A stretch of 64,000 nt of DNA from Pseudomonas putida (GCF_028682475.1 NZ_JANHLE010000004.1:62001-126000), one strand, 5' to 3'. Numbered from the stretch's first letter, positions 1-13,240 are shown. The notes: generated by a model from the sequence alone, not told the origin. Program-made: numbers and translations.

Positions 1-240
1 CTGAATCAGCACCAGTGCCTGCACGCCTGCGCAAAACGCCGCAAACGCCACCAGCAACGATGCCATCAGGCTACCGATATCCTCGATCAACAACGGCGCC
101 AGGCCAATCTGGCCCAACGCCGGCAGCAGACCGAAATGCAGCATCCACAGGCTACCCACCCAGAACACCTGGGTCAGTTGCCAGATTGCCGGGGCAGCAG
201 CAAAGCCCCGGCGACGTTCAGATGTGCTTGACTTCGACAA
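1..240 (-). CDS. DUF4149-type small membrane protein (partial, C-terminus beyond window)
   Basis: This reading frame runs off the left edge and encodes at least 80 residues. Two hydrophobic segments are visible (around VGSLWMLHFGLLPALG and MASLLVAFAAFCAGV), which is the look of DUF4149 membrane proteins, and a gene of this kind follows greA in P. aeruginosa. No ATG precedes the first membrane segment. The best start is a TTG at 238-240 inside the last codons of greA, which would give a 23-base overlap; a start at an internal GTG is possible. The function is unknown. The family call rests on position and membrane pattern rather than on a diagnostic motif. Confidence 0.6.
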   Translation of the reverse strand, partial: MSKSSTSERRRGFAAAPAIWQLTQVFWVGSLWMLHFGLLPALGQIGLAPLLIEDIGSLMASLLVAFAAFCAGVQALVLIQ

Positions 241-696
241 TCTCGTACTCGACCGTACCGCTTGGCGTCTTGATCACCACGGTATCACCCTCTTCCTTGC
301 CAATGATGGCACGGGCGATCGGAGCACCAACCGAGAGCTTGCCCTGCTTGACGTCCGCTTCGTCCTCACCAACGATCTGGTAAGTCACCTGCTCGCCGGT
401 CTCGGTGTTTTCCAGGTCCACGGTGGTACCGAAAATCACCTTGCCGGTGTGGGCGATGGTGGTGACGTCGATCACCACCGAGTTCTGCAGACGGCCTTCG
501 ATATCACGAATACGCGCCTCGACCATACCCTGCTCTTCACGGGCAGCGTGGTACTCGGCGTTTTCCTTGAGATCGCCCAGCTCGCGGGCCTCACCAATAG
601 CCTGGCTCAGGCGCGGACGCTCGGTCTTGCTCAGGAACAGGTGCTCTTCCTCCAGGGCGCGAGCGCCCTGAACGGTCATCGGGTACTTGGTAATGC

Positions 697-700
<4 letters not shown>
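218..700 (-). CDS. greA: Transcription elongation factor GreA
   Basis: GreA binds RNA polymerase through its secondary channel and stimulates cleavage of the backtracked transcript, rescuing stalled complexes. The 160-residue protein has the family's usual length. The N-terminal coiled coil carries the typical [27 protein letters not shown] region with the acidic tip, and the C-terminal globular domain includes [15 protein letters not shown]. The ATG overlaps the carB stop by 4 bases (ATGA), which indicates translational coupling and the same transcript. In P. aeruginosa greA was described as the last gene of the carA-orf-carB-greA operon, and the arrangement here agrees except for the missing orf. 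Confidence 0.97.
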
Positions 701-3918
<3,218 letters not shown>

Positions 3919-4021
3919 GGGTATCACTCAATTCCGCAGGTCAGTCGGCAAGCCGCTTTGAACATTCTTGGGGCAGCACCTGAACGCGGCTTGCACCGGT
4001 TCAGGGCCTCCTCGCAGGTGC

Positions 4022-5158
4022 TCAGCGGCGCTTGGCCATGGCATCGATGAAACGGTCAAACAGAGGCGCGACGTCAGTCGGACCCGGGCTGGCTTCAGGG
4101 TGACCCTGGAAGCTGAACGCGCTCTTGTCGGTGCGCTCGATCCCTTGCAGGGTACCGTCGAACAGCGACTTGTGGATGGCGCGGACGTTGCCTGGCAGGG
4201 TTGCCTCATCAACTGCGAAACCGTGGTTCTGGCTGGTGATCATCACCACGCCGGTATCCAGGTCCTGGACCGGGTGGTTGGCACCGTGGTGACCATGACC
4301 CATCTTGACGGTCTTGGCACCGGAGGCCAGGGCCAGCAGTTGGTGACCCAGGCAGATACCAAATACCGGAATCTCGGTTTCGAGGATGTCCTTGATCGCC
4401 TGGATCGCGTAGTCGCATGGCTCCGGATCACCAGGGCCGTTGGACAGGAACACGCCATCGGGGTTGAGCGCCAGGACTTCGCTGGCCGGGGTTTGCGCCG
4501 GCACTACGGTCAGGCGGCAGCCGCGGGCAACCAGCATGCGCAGGATGTTCAGCTTGACGCCGAAGTCGTAGGCAACCACGTGGTACGGCAGCTCGGCGGC
4601 GTCGATGGTCGCGTGGCTGTCGGTTTTCAATTCCCAGACGCTGGAGCGCCATTCATAGCTGGACTTGGTGCTGACGACTTTCGCCAGGTCCATGCCCTTG
4701 AGGCCAGGGAAACCGCGAGCGGCGGCGATTGCAGCCTCTTCGCTGATGTTGTCGCCGGCCAGGATGCAACCGTTCTGCGCGCCCTTCTCACGCAGGATGC
4801 GCGTCAGACGACGCGTGTCGATACCGGCGATCGCAACCACGTTGTTGGCTTTGAGGTAGTCAGGCAGCGACTGCTTGTTGCGCCAGTTGCTCGCAATCAG
4901 TGGCAGGTCGCGAATCACCAGACCGGCCGACCAGACACGGTCGGACTCGGCGTCTTCCGGCGTGGTGCCGGTGTTGCCGATGTGCGGGTAAGTCAGGGTA
5001 ACGATTTGCTGCGCATAGGAAGGGTCAGTCAGGATTTCCTGATAGCCGGTCATTGCGGTGTTAAACACCACCTCACCAACGGTTTGTCCGTCGGCTCCAA
5101 TGGCTTCACCGCGAAAAATGCTGCCATCGGCAAGGGCGAGTATGGCTGGCTTAGTCAA
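4022..5158 (-). CDS. carA: Carbamoyl-phosphate synthase small (glutaminase) subunit
   Basis: CarA hydrolyses glutamine and channels ammonia to CarB. The 378-residue protein has the N-terminal CarA domain and a class I glutamine amidotransferase domain with nucleophile Cys in [10 protein letters not shown] and the His/Glu pair in [11 protein letters not shown]. The start codon is TTG: an excellent GGGAGG lies 5 bases upstream, the protein begins [11 protein letters not shown] as expected for the family, and no ATG alternative exists nearby. UUG initiation of carA has been reported in P. aeruginosa. The upstream leader contains an intrinsic-terminator hairpin, suggesting attenuation control. 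Confidence 0.97.
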   Translation of the reverse strand: MTKPAILALADGSIFRGEAIGADGQTVGEVVFNTAMTGYQEILTDPSYAQQIVTLTYPHIGNTGTTPEDAESDRVWSAGLVIRDLPLIASNWRNKQSLPDYLKANNVVAIAGIDTRRLTRILREKGAQNGCILAGDNISEEAAIAAARGFPGLKGMDLAKVVSTKSSYEWRSSVWELKTDSHATIDAAELPYHVVAYDFGVKLNILRMLVARGCRLTVVPAQTPASEVLALNPDGVFLSNGPGDPEPCDYAIQAIKDILETEIPVFGICLGHQLLALASGAKTVKMGHGHHGANHPVQDLDTGVVMITSQNHGFAVDEATLPGNVRAIHKSLFDGTLQGIERTDKSAFSFQGHPEASPGPTDVAPLFDRFIDAMAKRR

Positions 5159-5203
5159 GAAGACCTCCCGTAAATCTAGCCTGAAGGGGCGATCGCAGGT
5201 TGC

Positions 5204-5242
5204 AAAAAAGCGGAATGACGTATAGACACGTCACCCCGCTTT
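5204..5242 (-). terminator. Intrinsic terminator / probable carA leader attenuator
   Basis: Read on the minus strand this is a long hairpin: AAAGCGG plus two G-U pairs plus TGACG, an 8-base loop, then the complement ending CCGC followed by six T. It lies 46 bases before the carA TTG and about 210 bases after the dapB stop, so it could terminate dapB transcripts, attenuate carAB, or both. The very short distance to the carA ribosome-binding site favours a role in controlling carA. A second hairpin (CTTTAGTG/CACTAAAAG) sits just upstream. Confidence 0.75.
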
Positions 5243-5252
5243 CTTAATCGAA

Positions 5253-5279
5253 TTATCTGCGCGCTTTTAGTGGACACAC
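5253..5279 (-). other. Candidate carA leader mini-ORF (8 codons, ends Arg-Arg)
   Basis: A GTG-initiated reading frame encodes MCPLKARR and stops 10 bases before the attenuator hairpin. A second GTG two bases downstream opens a longer frame that is also arginine-rich and runs through the hairpin. Arginine is an end product of the pathway, so the placement resembles a leader peptide. No good ribosome-binding site precedes either GTG, so this is a hypothesis only. Confidence 0.25.
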
Positions 5280-5352
5280 TAAAGCTGTAGCTTACAGAAA
5301 AACGCTTTTTTGGTCTACCACTGATGTGCCTGAAAGACGCAGGAATGCGACA

Positions 5353-5422
5353 GTGGGAGCGGGCTTGCCCCGCGATGCGGTGTAAGCCTCAAAAAGCAAT
5401 CGCGGGGCAAGCCCGCTCCCAC
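5353..5422. repeat. REP pair (inverted copies of a Pseudomonas REP)
   Basis: Two 24-base copies, the first reading GTGGGAGCGGGCTTGCC... at 5353-5376 and the second its exact reverse complement at 5399-5422, separated by 22 bases. They lie between dapB and the carA leader and can form a large stem-loop in RNA. The same unit recurs at 16009, 30550 and 38951. Confidence 0.9.
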
Positions 5423-5451
5423 AGGCAATTGCCCCCGCTTGACAGGGCGGA

Positions 5452-6258
<807 letters not shown>

Positions 6259-6268
6259 CTATTCCTTC

Positions 6269-7393
6269 TTACAAGTCGCCGAAGAAGCGCTTAACGCCTT
6301 CGAACCAGCCATTGGCTTTCGGCGAGTGGGAACTGTCGCCTTCCAGCGAATCGCGCAGCTCTTCGAGCAGCTCACGCTGGCGACGGCTGAGATTGACCGG
6401 TGTTTCGACGGCGACGCGGCACATCAGGTCGCCAGCGCCACCGCCACGAACCGGCGCCACACCCTTACCACGCAGACGGAACTGCTTGCCGGTCTGGGTA
6501 CCTTCCGGAATCTTCAGCTTGACCCGACCATCGAGGGTCGGCACTTCCAGCTCGCCACCCAACGCAGCATCGGTGTAGCTGATCGGCACTTCGCAGTACA
6601 GGTGCTTGCCGTCACGCTGGAAGATCGGGTGTTCACGCACGTTGATCACAACGTACAGGTCACCGGTCGGACCACCATGAGAACCGGCTTCACCTTCACC
6701 GGACAGACGAATGCGATCGCCTGTATCGACACCGGCCGGCACCTTGACCGAAAGGGTTTTGTACTCTTCGACACGACCTTCGCCGTGGCAGGAACCGCAC
6801 GGATCAGTGATGATCTTGCCCTGGCCATGGCAACGCGGGCAGGTCTGCTGGACCGAGAAGAAGCCCTGCTGCATGCGCACCTGACCGATACCACCACAGG
6901 TCGGGCAAGTCGAAGGCGACGAGCCCTTCTTGGCGCCGGAACCGTCACACGGCGCACAATTGACCAGTGTCGGCACACGGATATTGACCGTGGTGCCACG
7001 CACCGCTTCTTCCAGGTTCAGCTCCAGGGTGTAACGCAGGTCGCTGCCACGCTGGGCACCGCCACGCGAACCACCGCGGCCACCACCGAAGAAGTCGCTG
7101 AACACGTCACCGAAAATATCGGAGAAGTTCGCGCCACCAAAGCCGGCACCGCCGCCACCCATGCTCGGATCGACACCGGCATGACCGTACTGATCATAGG
7201 CGGCGCGTTTGCTGGCATCGGAGAGCACTTCGTAAGCCTCGTTGGCTTCCTTGAATTTCTCTTCCGAGTCTTTGTCATCAGGGTTACGGTCCGGGTGATG
7301 CTTCATCGCCAGACGACGATAGGCCTTCTTCAGGTCCGCTTCACTGGAGCCGCGCTCAACTCCCAGAACTTCGTAATAGTCACGCTTTGCCAT
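6269..7393 (-). CDS. dnaJ: Chaperone DnaJ (Hsp40)
   Basis: DnaJ delivers unfolded clients to DnaK and stimulates its ATPase. The 374-residue protein has an N-terminal J domain with HPD (residues about 33-35), a glycine/phenylalanine-rich linker, and four zinc-finger repeats [24 protein letters not shown] and CGSCHGEG, followed by the C-terminal substrate domains. The start was placed at [11 protein letters not shown], the conserved N-terminus, four codons inside the longest open frame. It follows dnaK after 210 bases that hold no clear sigma-32 promoter, so heat induction probably comes by read-through from dnaK. Confidence 0.97.
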   Translation of the reverse strand: MAKRDYYEVLGVERGSSEADLKKAYRRLAMKHHPDRNPDDKDSEEKFKEANEAYEVLSDASKRAAYDQYGHAGVDPSMGGGGAGFGGANFSDIFGDVFSDFFGGGRGGSRGGAQRGSDLRYTLELNLEEAVRGTTVNIRVPTLVNCAPCDGSGAKKGSSPSTCPTCGGIGQVRMQQGFFSVQQTCPRCHGQGKIITDPCGSCHGEGRVEEYKTLSVKVPAGVDTGDRIRLSGEGEAGSHGGPTGDLYVVINVREHPIFQRDGKHLYCEVPISYTDAALGGELEVPTLDGRVKLKIPEGTQTGKQFRLRGKGVAPVRGGGAGDLMCRVAVETPVNLSRRQRELLEELRDSLEGDSSHSPKANGWFEGVKRFFGDL

Positions 7394-7523
7394 AAGTCTT
7401 TGCACTCTTGAGGACGTTCGGCAAACCTCTGCGCATTCCGCGCTGTGCCGCCAGCAGCTGCCTCAACCCCCTCCAGGAGGCCTGACAGATGCTGTAAAAA
7501 TTCGGGTATTGCAGACACGCCAA

Positions 7524-7543
7524 CGCGGGAGCAAGCCCCCGCG
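7524..7543. other. Hairpin in the dnaK-dnaJ gap
   Basis: An inverted repeat CGCGGG/CCCGCG with a GC-rich loop resembling a decayed REP core. There is no T-run, so it may act as an mRNA-processing or stability element rather than a terminator. The remaining 190 bases of the gap show no gene. Confidence 0.5.
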
Positions 7544-7603
7544 CGGCGACATCCTACCAGCCAACTACCAACAAGCAGTCAACCGGCCGACAACCTGTAG
7601 CAA

Positions 7604-9523
7604 TTACTTGTTGTCTTTGACTTCTTCGAACTCAGCGTCGACGACGTCGTCGTGCTTGGCTTCTGCTTCAGCTTGCTGAGCGCCGCCCTGAGGCTGTTCG
7701 GCCTGCTGCTCGGCGTACATCTTCTGAGCAACTGGAGCCGAGACTTTCGACAGCTCTTCGACTTTGGCGTCGATGGCAGCCTTGTCGTCGCCTTTGATAG
7801 CGGCTTCCAGGGCAACCACGGCAGCTTCGATCGCAGTCTTCTCTTCAGCAGTGACCTTGTCACCGGCGTCAGCGACCATCTTGCGAGTCGAGTGAACCAG
7901 TGCGTCACCCTGGTTGCGGGCAGCGGCCAGTTCTTCGAACTTGCGGTCTTCTTCCGAGTTCGCTTCAGCGTCGCGGATCATCTGCTGAATTTCTTCATCG
8001 GACAGACCGGAGTTGGCCTTGATCACGATCGACTGAGTCTTGCCAGTAGCCTTGTCTTTGGCGCCTACGTGCAGAATGCCGTTGGCGTCGATGTCGAAGG
8101 TTACTTCGATCTGTGGCACGCCACGTGGTGCTGGTGGAATCTCGGCCAGGTCGAACTTGCCCAGGGACTTGTTCTGTGCAGCCTGCTTACGCTCACCCTG
8201 CAGCACGTGAATGGTCACGGCGCTCTGGTTGTCATCGGCAGTCGAGAACACTTGCGACTTCTTGGTCGGGATAGTGGTGTTCTTCTCGATCAGCGCGGTC
8301 ATCACACCGCCCATGGTTTCGATACCCAGGGTCAGCGGGCTGACGTCCAGCAGCAGTACGTCTTTGACATCACCGGCCAGTACCGCACCCTGGATCGCAG
8401 CACCCATGGCAACCGCTTCGTCAGGGTTGACGTCTTTACGTGCTTCTTTACCGAAGAAATCGGTAACAGCTTTCTGTACCAGCGGCATACGGGTCTGACC
8501 GCCGACCAGGATCACGTCGTCGATCTTGCTGACGTCGATACCGGCGTCTTTCATCGCGATGCGGCAAGGCTCGATGGTGCGCTGAACCAGGTCTTCGACC
8601 AGCGACTCCAGCTTGGCGCGGGAGATCTTCACGTTCAGGTGCTTAGGACCGGTGGCATCTGCAGTGATGTACGGCAGGTTGACGTCGGTCTGCTGGCTCG
8701 AGGACAGCTCGATCTTGGCTTTTTCAGCGGCTTCTTTCAGGCGCTGCATGGCCAGCGGGTCACCTTTGAGGTTCATGCCGCTTTCTTTCTTGAACTCGTC
8801 GACGAGGTAGTCGATCAGGCGAATGTCGAAGTCCTCACCACCGAGGAACGTGTCACCGTTGGTGGCCAGTACTTCGAACTGGTGCTCGCCATCGACTTCG
8901 GCGATTTCGATCACCGAAACGTCGAAAGTACCACCACCGAGGTCATAAACGATCACGGTGTGGTCGCCTTTGGCCTTGTCCATACCGTAAGCCAGTGCGG
9001 CGGCGGTTGGTTCGTTGATGATACGTTTTACGTCCAGACCTGCGATGCGACCGGCATCCTTGGTGGCCTGACGCTGGCTGTCGTTGAAGTAGGCCGGAAC
9101 GGTGATGACCGCTTCGGTCACTGGCTCGCCGAGGTAGTCTTCGGCGGTTTTCTTCATCTTTTTCAGGATTTCAGCCGAGATCTGTGGCGGTGCCATTTTC
9201 TGGCCGTTGACTTCAACCCAGGCGTCGCTGTTGTCCGCTTTGACAATCTTGTACGGAACCATCTGGATGTCTTTCTGCACGACGTCTTCTTCGAAGCGAC
9301 GGCCGATCAGACGTTTTACCGCGTACAGGGTGTTGTGCGGGTTGGTGACCGCCTGACGCTTGGCCGACTGGCCAACCAGGATCTCGCCATCGTTGGCGTA
9401 AGCGATGATCGACGGCGTGGTACGCGCGCCTTCAGCGTTTTCGATGACCTTGGCGGTGCCGTTTTCCAGGATGGAGACGCAGGAGTTGGTGGTCCCCAGG
9501 TCGATACCGATGATTTTGCCCAT
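7604..9523 (-). CDS. dnaK: Chaperone DnaK (Hsp70)
   Basis: DnaK is the ATP-driven chaperone that folds nascent and stress-damaged proteins and in many bacteria also titrates sigma-32. It has 639 residues: an N-terminal actin-like ATPase with [21 protein letters not shown] and the [11 protein letters not shown] loop, the conserved linker ([16 protein letters not shown]), the substrate-binding domain and a glutamine-rich C-terminal tail ending EFEEVKDNK. It lies downstream of grpE with a separate sigma-32-type promoter whose -35 overlaps the grpE stop. Confidence 0.98.
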   Translation of the reverse strand: MGKIIGIDLGTTNSCVSILENGTAKVIENAEGARTTPSIIAYANDGEILVGQSAKRQAVTNPHNTLYAVKRLIGRRFEEDVVQKDIQMVPYKIVKADNSDAWVEVNGQKMAPPQISAEILKKMKKTAEDYLGEPVTEAVITVPAYFNDSQRQATKDAGRIAGLDVKRIINEPTAAALAYGMDKAKGDHTVIVYDLGGGTFDVSVIEIAEVDGEHQFEVLATNGDTFLGGEDFDIRLIDYLVDEFKKESGMNLKGDPLAMQRLKEAAEKAKIELSSSQQTDVNLPYITADATGPKHLNVKISRAKLESLVEDLVQRTIEPCRIAMKDAGIDVSKIDDVILVGGQTRMPLVQKAVTDFFGKEARKDVNPDEAVAMGAAIQGAVLAGDVKDVLLLDVSPLTLGIETMGGVMTALIEKNTTIPTKKSQVFSTADDNQSAVTIHVLQGERKQAAQNKSLGKFDLAEIPPAPRGVPQIEVTFDIDANGILHVGAKDKATGKTQSIVIKANSGLSDEEIQQMIRDAEANSEEDRKFEELAAARNQGDALVHSTRKMVADAGDKVTAEEKTAIEAAVVALEAAIKGDDKAAIDAKVEELSKVSAPVAQKMYAEQQAEQPQGGAQQAEAEAKHDDVVDAEFEEVKDNK

Positions 9524-9603
9524 GTTAACTCTCCCGAAACTTGAATTTGGTTGCCGCAGCAGTGGTGGCTAACTGCGGTAATACTTGAATGCTTGACACC
9601 TAG

Positions 9604-9629
9604 ATGGGGGCGCCAGAAACGATTTCAAG
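9604..9629 (-). promoter_or_regulatory. Sigma-32 (heat-shock) promoter for dnaK
   Basis: On the minus strand CTTGAA is followed by 14 bases and then CCCCAT, matching the RpoH consensus (CTTGAA-N13-15-CCCCAT) at both elements. The -35 box contains the grpE stop codon TGA. This would give dnaK its own heat-shock start site, about 70 bases before its ATG. Confidence 0.85.
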
Positions 9630-10179
9630 CCTGCTCGTCAATCGACGGCGAAACCGCTGCTGGAGCCTTGCTGACCACGACCATGGCCGGGCGCAGCAGT
9701 CGACCGTTGAGCTGATAGCCCTTCTGGAACACCTTGAGCACGCTATTGGGCTCGACCTCGGCGCTTTCCTGCATGGCCATGGCCTGGTGGTGCTCGGCGT
9801 TGAAGGGCTCGCCGTGCGGGTCGATCGCCTCAAGGTTGTAGCGCTTGAGGGTGTCGTGGAACATCTTCAGGGTCAGCTCGATGCCTTCGCGCATTGGACG
9901 AATGCTCTCGTCGTCCGGGCTGGACAGCTCCAGGCCGCGCTCCAGGCTATCGATGATCGGCAGCAAGTCAGCGGCGAATTTTTCCAGGGCGAACTTGTGC
10001 GCCTTTTCTACGTCCTGCTCGGCGCGACGGCGCACGTTCTGCAGGTCGGCGGCGGTGCGCAGGGATTGATCCTGGGCCGCCGCCAGCTGCTCTTCGAGCA
10101 CCTGCACGCGGGCGCTCAGGTCTTGGTCGCCAGTCGCTTCGGCGTTCAGATTCTGTTCATCCAGCTGTTCGTCAGCCAT
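9625..10179 (-). CDS. grpE: Nucleotide exchange factor GrpE
   Basis: GrpE releases ADP from DnaK and so resets the chaperone cycle. The 184-residue protein has a long N-terminal coiled coil ([24 protein letters not shown]), the conserved [21 protein letters not shown] segment and a C-terminal beta domain with [26 protein letters not shown]. It is first in the grpE-dnaK-dnaJ cluster, transcribed away from recN, and preceded by a consensus sigma-32 promoter. Confidence 0.97.
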   Translation of the reverse strand: MADEQLDEQNLNAEATGDQDLSARVQVLEEQLAAAQDQSLRTAADLQNVRRRAEQDVEKAHKFALEKFAADLLPIIDSLERGLELSSPDDESIRPMREGIELTLKMFHDTLKRYNLEAIDPHGEPFNAEHHQAMAMQESAEVEPNSVLKVFQKGYQLNGRLLRPAMVVVSKAPAAVSPSIDEQA

Positions 10180-10235
10180 AAAATCTCTCCTCTCGAATAA
10201 GGTCTGCGAGCATTACTCGCGCGTCTGCCGCCTAT

Positions 10236-10261
10236 ATGGGGTCGCAAAACCCAGGTTCAAG
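10236..10261 (-). promoter_or_regulatory. Sigma-32 (heat-shock) promoter for grpE
   Basis: On the minus strand CTTGAA-N14-CCCCAT followed by ATA, an exact match to both RpoH boxes with the preferred spacing. It lies 57 bases upstream of the grpE ATG. Confidence 0.88.
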
Positions 10262-10348
10262 GGCTGTGAAGCAGCGCGCGCACATTCGCTCATAACCCAT
10301 CGCAATCAGAACCTCGCCCTGATAACCAAATTGAACTAAACACCGGCA

Positions 10349-10385
10349 TTGTCAGCGGATTTGAAAACACTGTATAAATAACCAG
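10349..10385 (+). promoter_or_regulatory. recN promoter with overlapping LexA (SOS) box
   Basis: TTGTCA at 10349-10354, an 18-base spacer and TATAAA at 10373-10378 form the promoter. The 16-mer CTGTATAAATAACCAG at 10370-10385 closely matches LexA boxes (CTGTATATATAACCAG type) and covers the -10 box, so LexA would block polymerase binding. It lies 24 bases before recN. Confidence 0.85.
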
Positions 10386-10409
10386 ACTTAACGCCTGGGA
10401 GCCGCCCCA

Positions 10410-12083
10410 ATGCTGGTGCACCTGTCCGTACACAACTATGCCATCGTCGAACACCTGGACCTCGAACTCGCCCGCGGGATGAGCGTCATCACCGGTGAAA
10501 CCGGGGCCGGCAAATCGATCATGCTCGACGCCCTGGGCCTGACTCTGGGTGATCGTGCCGACAGTGGCGTGGTACGCCCAGGCGCCGACAAGGCCGACAT
10601 CCTAGCCACCTTCGACCTGGCGGACATCCCCGAGGCCCGCACCTGGCTGGCTGAGCGCGATCTGGACAACGATGGCCCGTGTATCCTGCGCCGGGTGATC
10701 ACCGCCGAAGGCCGCAGCCGCGGCTATATCAACGGTACGCCCTGCCCGCTCGGCGACCTCAAGGCCCTCGGCGAGCTGCTGATAGATATCCACAGCCAGC
10801 ACGAGCACCAATCGCTGCTGAAGTCCGATACCCACCGCCGCCTGCTCGACGAGTACGCGGGCGCCACCGACCTGGCCCGCCAGGTACAACTGGCCGCCCA
10901 GCGCTGGCGCCAGACCCGCCAGGAGCTGGAGCGCCTGTCCAACTCCGGTGACGAGCAGCGCGCGCAACATCAATTGCTCAGCTACCAGCTGGAAGAACTC
11001 GACAACCTCGGCCTGGGCGAGAACGAACTGGAGCAGCTGGAGCAGGAACACAAGAACCTGACCAACGCCGAGGCGCTGTTCGGTATTTGCCGCCAGGTCA
11101 TCGACCACTGCAGCGAAAACGACTCGGGCAACGTGCTCAACGCCCTGACGGCCAGCCTCAATCGCCTGACTGCGGTGCAGAATGCGCCCAAGGCACTGGG
11201 CGAAGCCGCCAACATGATCGCCAGCGCACAGATCCAGGTTGAAGAAGCGGTCGGCGAGCTGAACCGCTTCCTGGATCACTTCGATGCCGACCCCGCGCGC
11301 CTGCAGCAACTCGAAGAACGCCTCGACAGCATCTATACCCTCGCCCGCAAGCACCGCGTGCACCCGACCGAGCTGGCGAGCCTGCAGCAACGGCTGATGG
11401 AAGAACTCGAAGGCCTGAATGCCAATGACGAGTCCATCGAGCGTCTTGGCGAGGAACTGGCGGCCTTTGCCCGTCATTACCAGGACAAAGCCGGTGAGCT
11501 GAGCGCCCTGCGCGGCCAGGCCGCCAGCCAGCTGGCTGGCGCGGTCGAGCAGGAAATCCAGCGCCTGGGCATGCCCGGCGGCCGCTTCAGCATCGAGCTG
11601 CACGCCAATGGCAGCGACGAGCTGTCGCCCCACGGCCTGGAACAGGTGGAACTGCTGGTCAGCGCCAACCCCGGCCAGCCACTCAAAGGCTTGGCCAAAG
11701 TCGCCTCCGGGGGTGAACTGTCCCGGATCAGCCTGGCCATCCAGGTGATCACTGCGCAAACTTCACGCATTCCGACCCTGGTCTTCGACGAAGTCGATGT
11801 CGGGATCGGTGGCCCGACGGCAGAGATTGTCGGTCAATTGCTGCGACGCCTGGGCGAGCGCGGCCAGGTGCTGACTGTGACTCACCTGCCCCAGGTAGCC
11901 GCTCAAGGCCATCATCATCTGTTTGTCCACAAGGTGCGCAACAGTGACGCCACGCATACCGCCGTGGCCAATCTGGGCAAGCGCGAACGGGTTGAAGAAG
12001 TCGCACGGATGCTCGGCGGTATCGACCTGACCAAGGAATCCCTGGCCCACGCCCGCAAGATGGTGGTCACCAGCAAGGCCTGA
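10410..12083 (+). CDS. recN: DNA repair protein RecN
   Basis: RecN is an SMC-like ATPase that acts early in double-strand-break repair. The 557-residue protein has Walker A GETGAGKS near residues 28-35, a central coiled-coil region rich in Glu/Gln/Leu, the ABC signature ASGGELSR near residue 434 and Walker B TLVFDEVDVGIGG shortly after. The ATG is preceded by GGGAG. An excellent LexA box overlaps its promoter, so it should be a tightly repressed SOS gene. It is transcribed divergently from grpE. Confidence 0.97.
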   Translation: MLVHLSVHNYAIVEHLDLELARGMSVITGETGAGKSIMLDALGLTLGDRADSGVVRPGADKADILATFDLADIPEARTWLAERDLDNDGPCILRRVITAEGRSRGYINGTPCPLGDLKALGELLIDIHSQHEHQSLLKSDTHRRLLDEYAGATDLARQVQLAAQRWRQTRQELERLSNSGDEQRAQHQLLSYQLEELDNLGLGENELEQLEQEHKNLTNAEALFGICRQVIDHCSENDSGNVLNALTASLNRLTAVQNAPKALGEAANMIASAQIQVEEAVGELNRFLDHFDADPARLQQLEERLDSIYTLARKHRVHPTELASLQQRLMEELEGLNANDESIERLGEELAAFARHYQDKAGELSALRGQAASQLAGAVEQEIQRLGMPGGRFSIELHANGSDELSPHGLEQVELLVSANPGQPLKGLAKVASGGELSRISLAIQVITAQTSRIPTLVFDEVDVGIGGPTAEIVGQLLRRLGERGQVLTVTHLPQVAAQGHHHLFVHKVRNSDATHTAVANLGKRERVEEVARMLGGIDLTKESLAHARKMVVTSKA

Positions 12084-12102
12084 TGTCCGCTCCAGAAAGC
12101 AC

Positions 12103-12126
12103 AAAGGCGACCCCAGGGTCGCCTTT
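12103..12126. terminator. Bidirectional terminator between recN and fur
   Basis: An 11-bp stem AAAGGCGACCC/GGGTCGCCTTT with a minimal loop, located between the convergent recN and fur genes. The T-run is short (TTT) on either strand. Confidence 0.7.
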
Positions 12127-12154
12127 GATGCTGTGCAGCAAGAAGAAGTGTTAC

Positions 12155-12559
12155 TTACTTTTTCTTGCGCACGTACAGGACCAGATTATGGTCAACCAGT
12201 TCAAAACCGTGCTCTTCCACGATTTGCTTCTGGCGCTTCTCGATTTCACTGTCGAAGAATTCGATGACTTCACCGGAGTCCACGACGACCATATGGTCGT
12301 GGTGGCCGCCATCGGCCAGCTCGAACACGGCGTGGCCGCCATCGAAGTTGTGGCGCACTACCAGGCCGGCAGCTTCGAACTGGGTCAGAACACGGTAGAC
12401 CGTGGCCAGACCGACATCCTCGCCTGCCTCCATCAGCGCCTTGTAGACATCTTCAGCACTCATGTGACGTTGCTCGGTAGAGTCGAGCATCTGTAGAATT
12501 TTAACTCGAGGCAGTGTCACCTTGAGACCGGCTTTGCGCAGTTCGCTATTTTCAACCAT
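12155..12559 (-). CDS. fur: Ferric uptake regulator Fur
   Basis: Fur represses iron-acquisition genes when loaded with ferrous iron. The start was chosen at MVENSELRKAGLKVTLPR, giving the standard 134 residues; the open frame extends 44 codons further but that part is not conserved. The N-terminal winged helix includes HMSAEDVYKALMEAGEDVGLATVYRVL. The metal-binding region shows the HHDHMV run and the E and H residues after it. The C-terminal CxxC motif seen in some Fur proteins is absent, as in other Pseudomonas Fur. It is divergent from bamE, as in other Pseudomonas. Confidence 0.97.
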   Translation of the reverse strand: MVENSELRKAGLKVTLPRVKILQMLDSTEQRHMSAEDVYKALMEAGEDVGLATVYRVLTQFEAAGLVVRHNFDGGHAVFELADGGHHDHMVVVDSGEVIEFFDSEIEKRQKQIVEEHGFELVDHNLVLYVRKKK

Positions 12560-12583
12560 GGTCAGCTTTCTCGCCGATGCTGC

Positions 12584-12612
12584 TTCGCAGCTTCTCTGAA
12601 TACGGGTATGAT
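12584..12612 (+). promoter_or_regulatory. Putative bamE (omlA) promoter
   Basis: TTCGCA at 12584-12589 and TATGAT at 12607-12612 with a 17-base spacer, within the 97-base fur-bamE divergent region. A GGAAG ribosome-binding site follows at 12642-12646. Confidence 0.5.
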
Positions 12613-12656
12613 CGGGGTTTACGTTGTCCAGCCAAGATAGTGGAAGTCGCCCACCG

Positions 12657-13196
12657 ATGCAAAACACCAAGCTCTTGCTAACCAGCCTCACCTTTGTGGG
12701 ACTGCTCGCACTCGCCGGTTGCTCGTTCCCCGGGGTTTACAAAATCGACATCCAGCAGGGCAATGTCGTCACGCAAGACATGATAGACCAATTACGCCCC
12801 GGAATGACCCGTCGGCAAGTACGGTTTATCATGGGTAACCCGCTGATCCAGGATACCTTCCACACCAATCGCTGGGATTACCTGTACAGCTTGCAACCTG
12901 GTGGCGGCCAACGCCAGCAGGAGCGCATGAGTATCTACTTCAACGAAAACGATCAGTTGGTCAGCCTGTCCGGCGACTTCATGCCAGGCGTCAGCCGCGA
13001 TCAGGAAATCCTTGGCGGCAGCGGCGACACCAGCGTCAGCCCGGCACAGCCAGAGACCACCACCGAACCGGTTGAGCAGGTCAAGGAAACCCCGGCCAAA
13101 CCAGGCTCCCTGGAAGAGAAGATCCAGCGCGAAGTCGATACCATCAAAACCATCCCGGTACCGACCCCCGCGCCACTGGAAACCTCGCCGCAGTAA
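12657..13196 (+). CDS. bamE: Outer membrane assembly lipoprotein BamE (OmlA/SmpA)
   Basis: BamE is a lipoprotein subunit of the BAM complex that inserts beta-barrel proteins in the outer membrane. The start is at [10 protein letters not shown], giving a signal peptide with lipobox LAGC (Cys about residue 22). The SmpA/OmlA domain follows with [30 protein letters not shown] and the TNRWDYLYS strand. A low-complexity Pro/Glu-rich C-terminal extension of about 60 residues makes the 179-residue protein longer than E. coli BamE (113), as is usual in Pseudomonas. A strong terminator follows. Confidence 0.95.
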   Translation: MQNTKLLLTSLTFVGLLALAGCSFPGVYKIDIQQGNVVTQDMIDQLRPGMTRRQVRFIMGNPLIQDTFHTNRWDYLYSLQPGGGQRQQERMSIYFNENDQLVSLSGDFMPGVSRDQEILGGSGDTSVSPAQPETTTEPVEQVKETPAKPGSLEEKIQREVDTIKTIPVPTPAPLETSPQ

Positions 13197-13213
13197 GCAT
13201 TCTGCAGGCAAAG

Positions 13214-13240
13214 AAAAGCCCGGAGATTCCGGGCTTTTTT
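13214..13240. terminator. Rho-independent terminator after bamE (also faces rnfH)
   Basis: Stem AAAAGCCCGG/CCGGGCTTTT with a short loop, followed by six T on the plus strand and by AAAA upstream (TTTT on the minus strand). It can stop both bamE and the convergent ratA-rnfH transcripts. Confidence 0.9.

Noticed and set aside
3928..4212. 94-codon minus frame across the carA-carB junction
   Set aside because: It overlaps carA in another frame and does not match the separate orf described between carA and carB in P. aeruginosa; no start signal.
7652..9544. 630-codon open frame opposite dnaK
   Set aside because: Shadow of dnaK; no recognisable motif, no ribosome-binding site, and the dnaK frame is complete.
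12560..12691. 44-codon N-terminal extension of Fur
   Set aside because: The extension is not conserved and covers the divergent promoter region of bamE; the 134-residue form agrees with the family.
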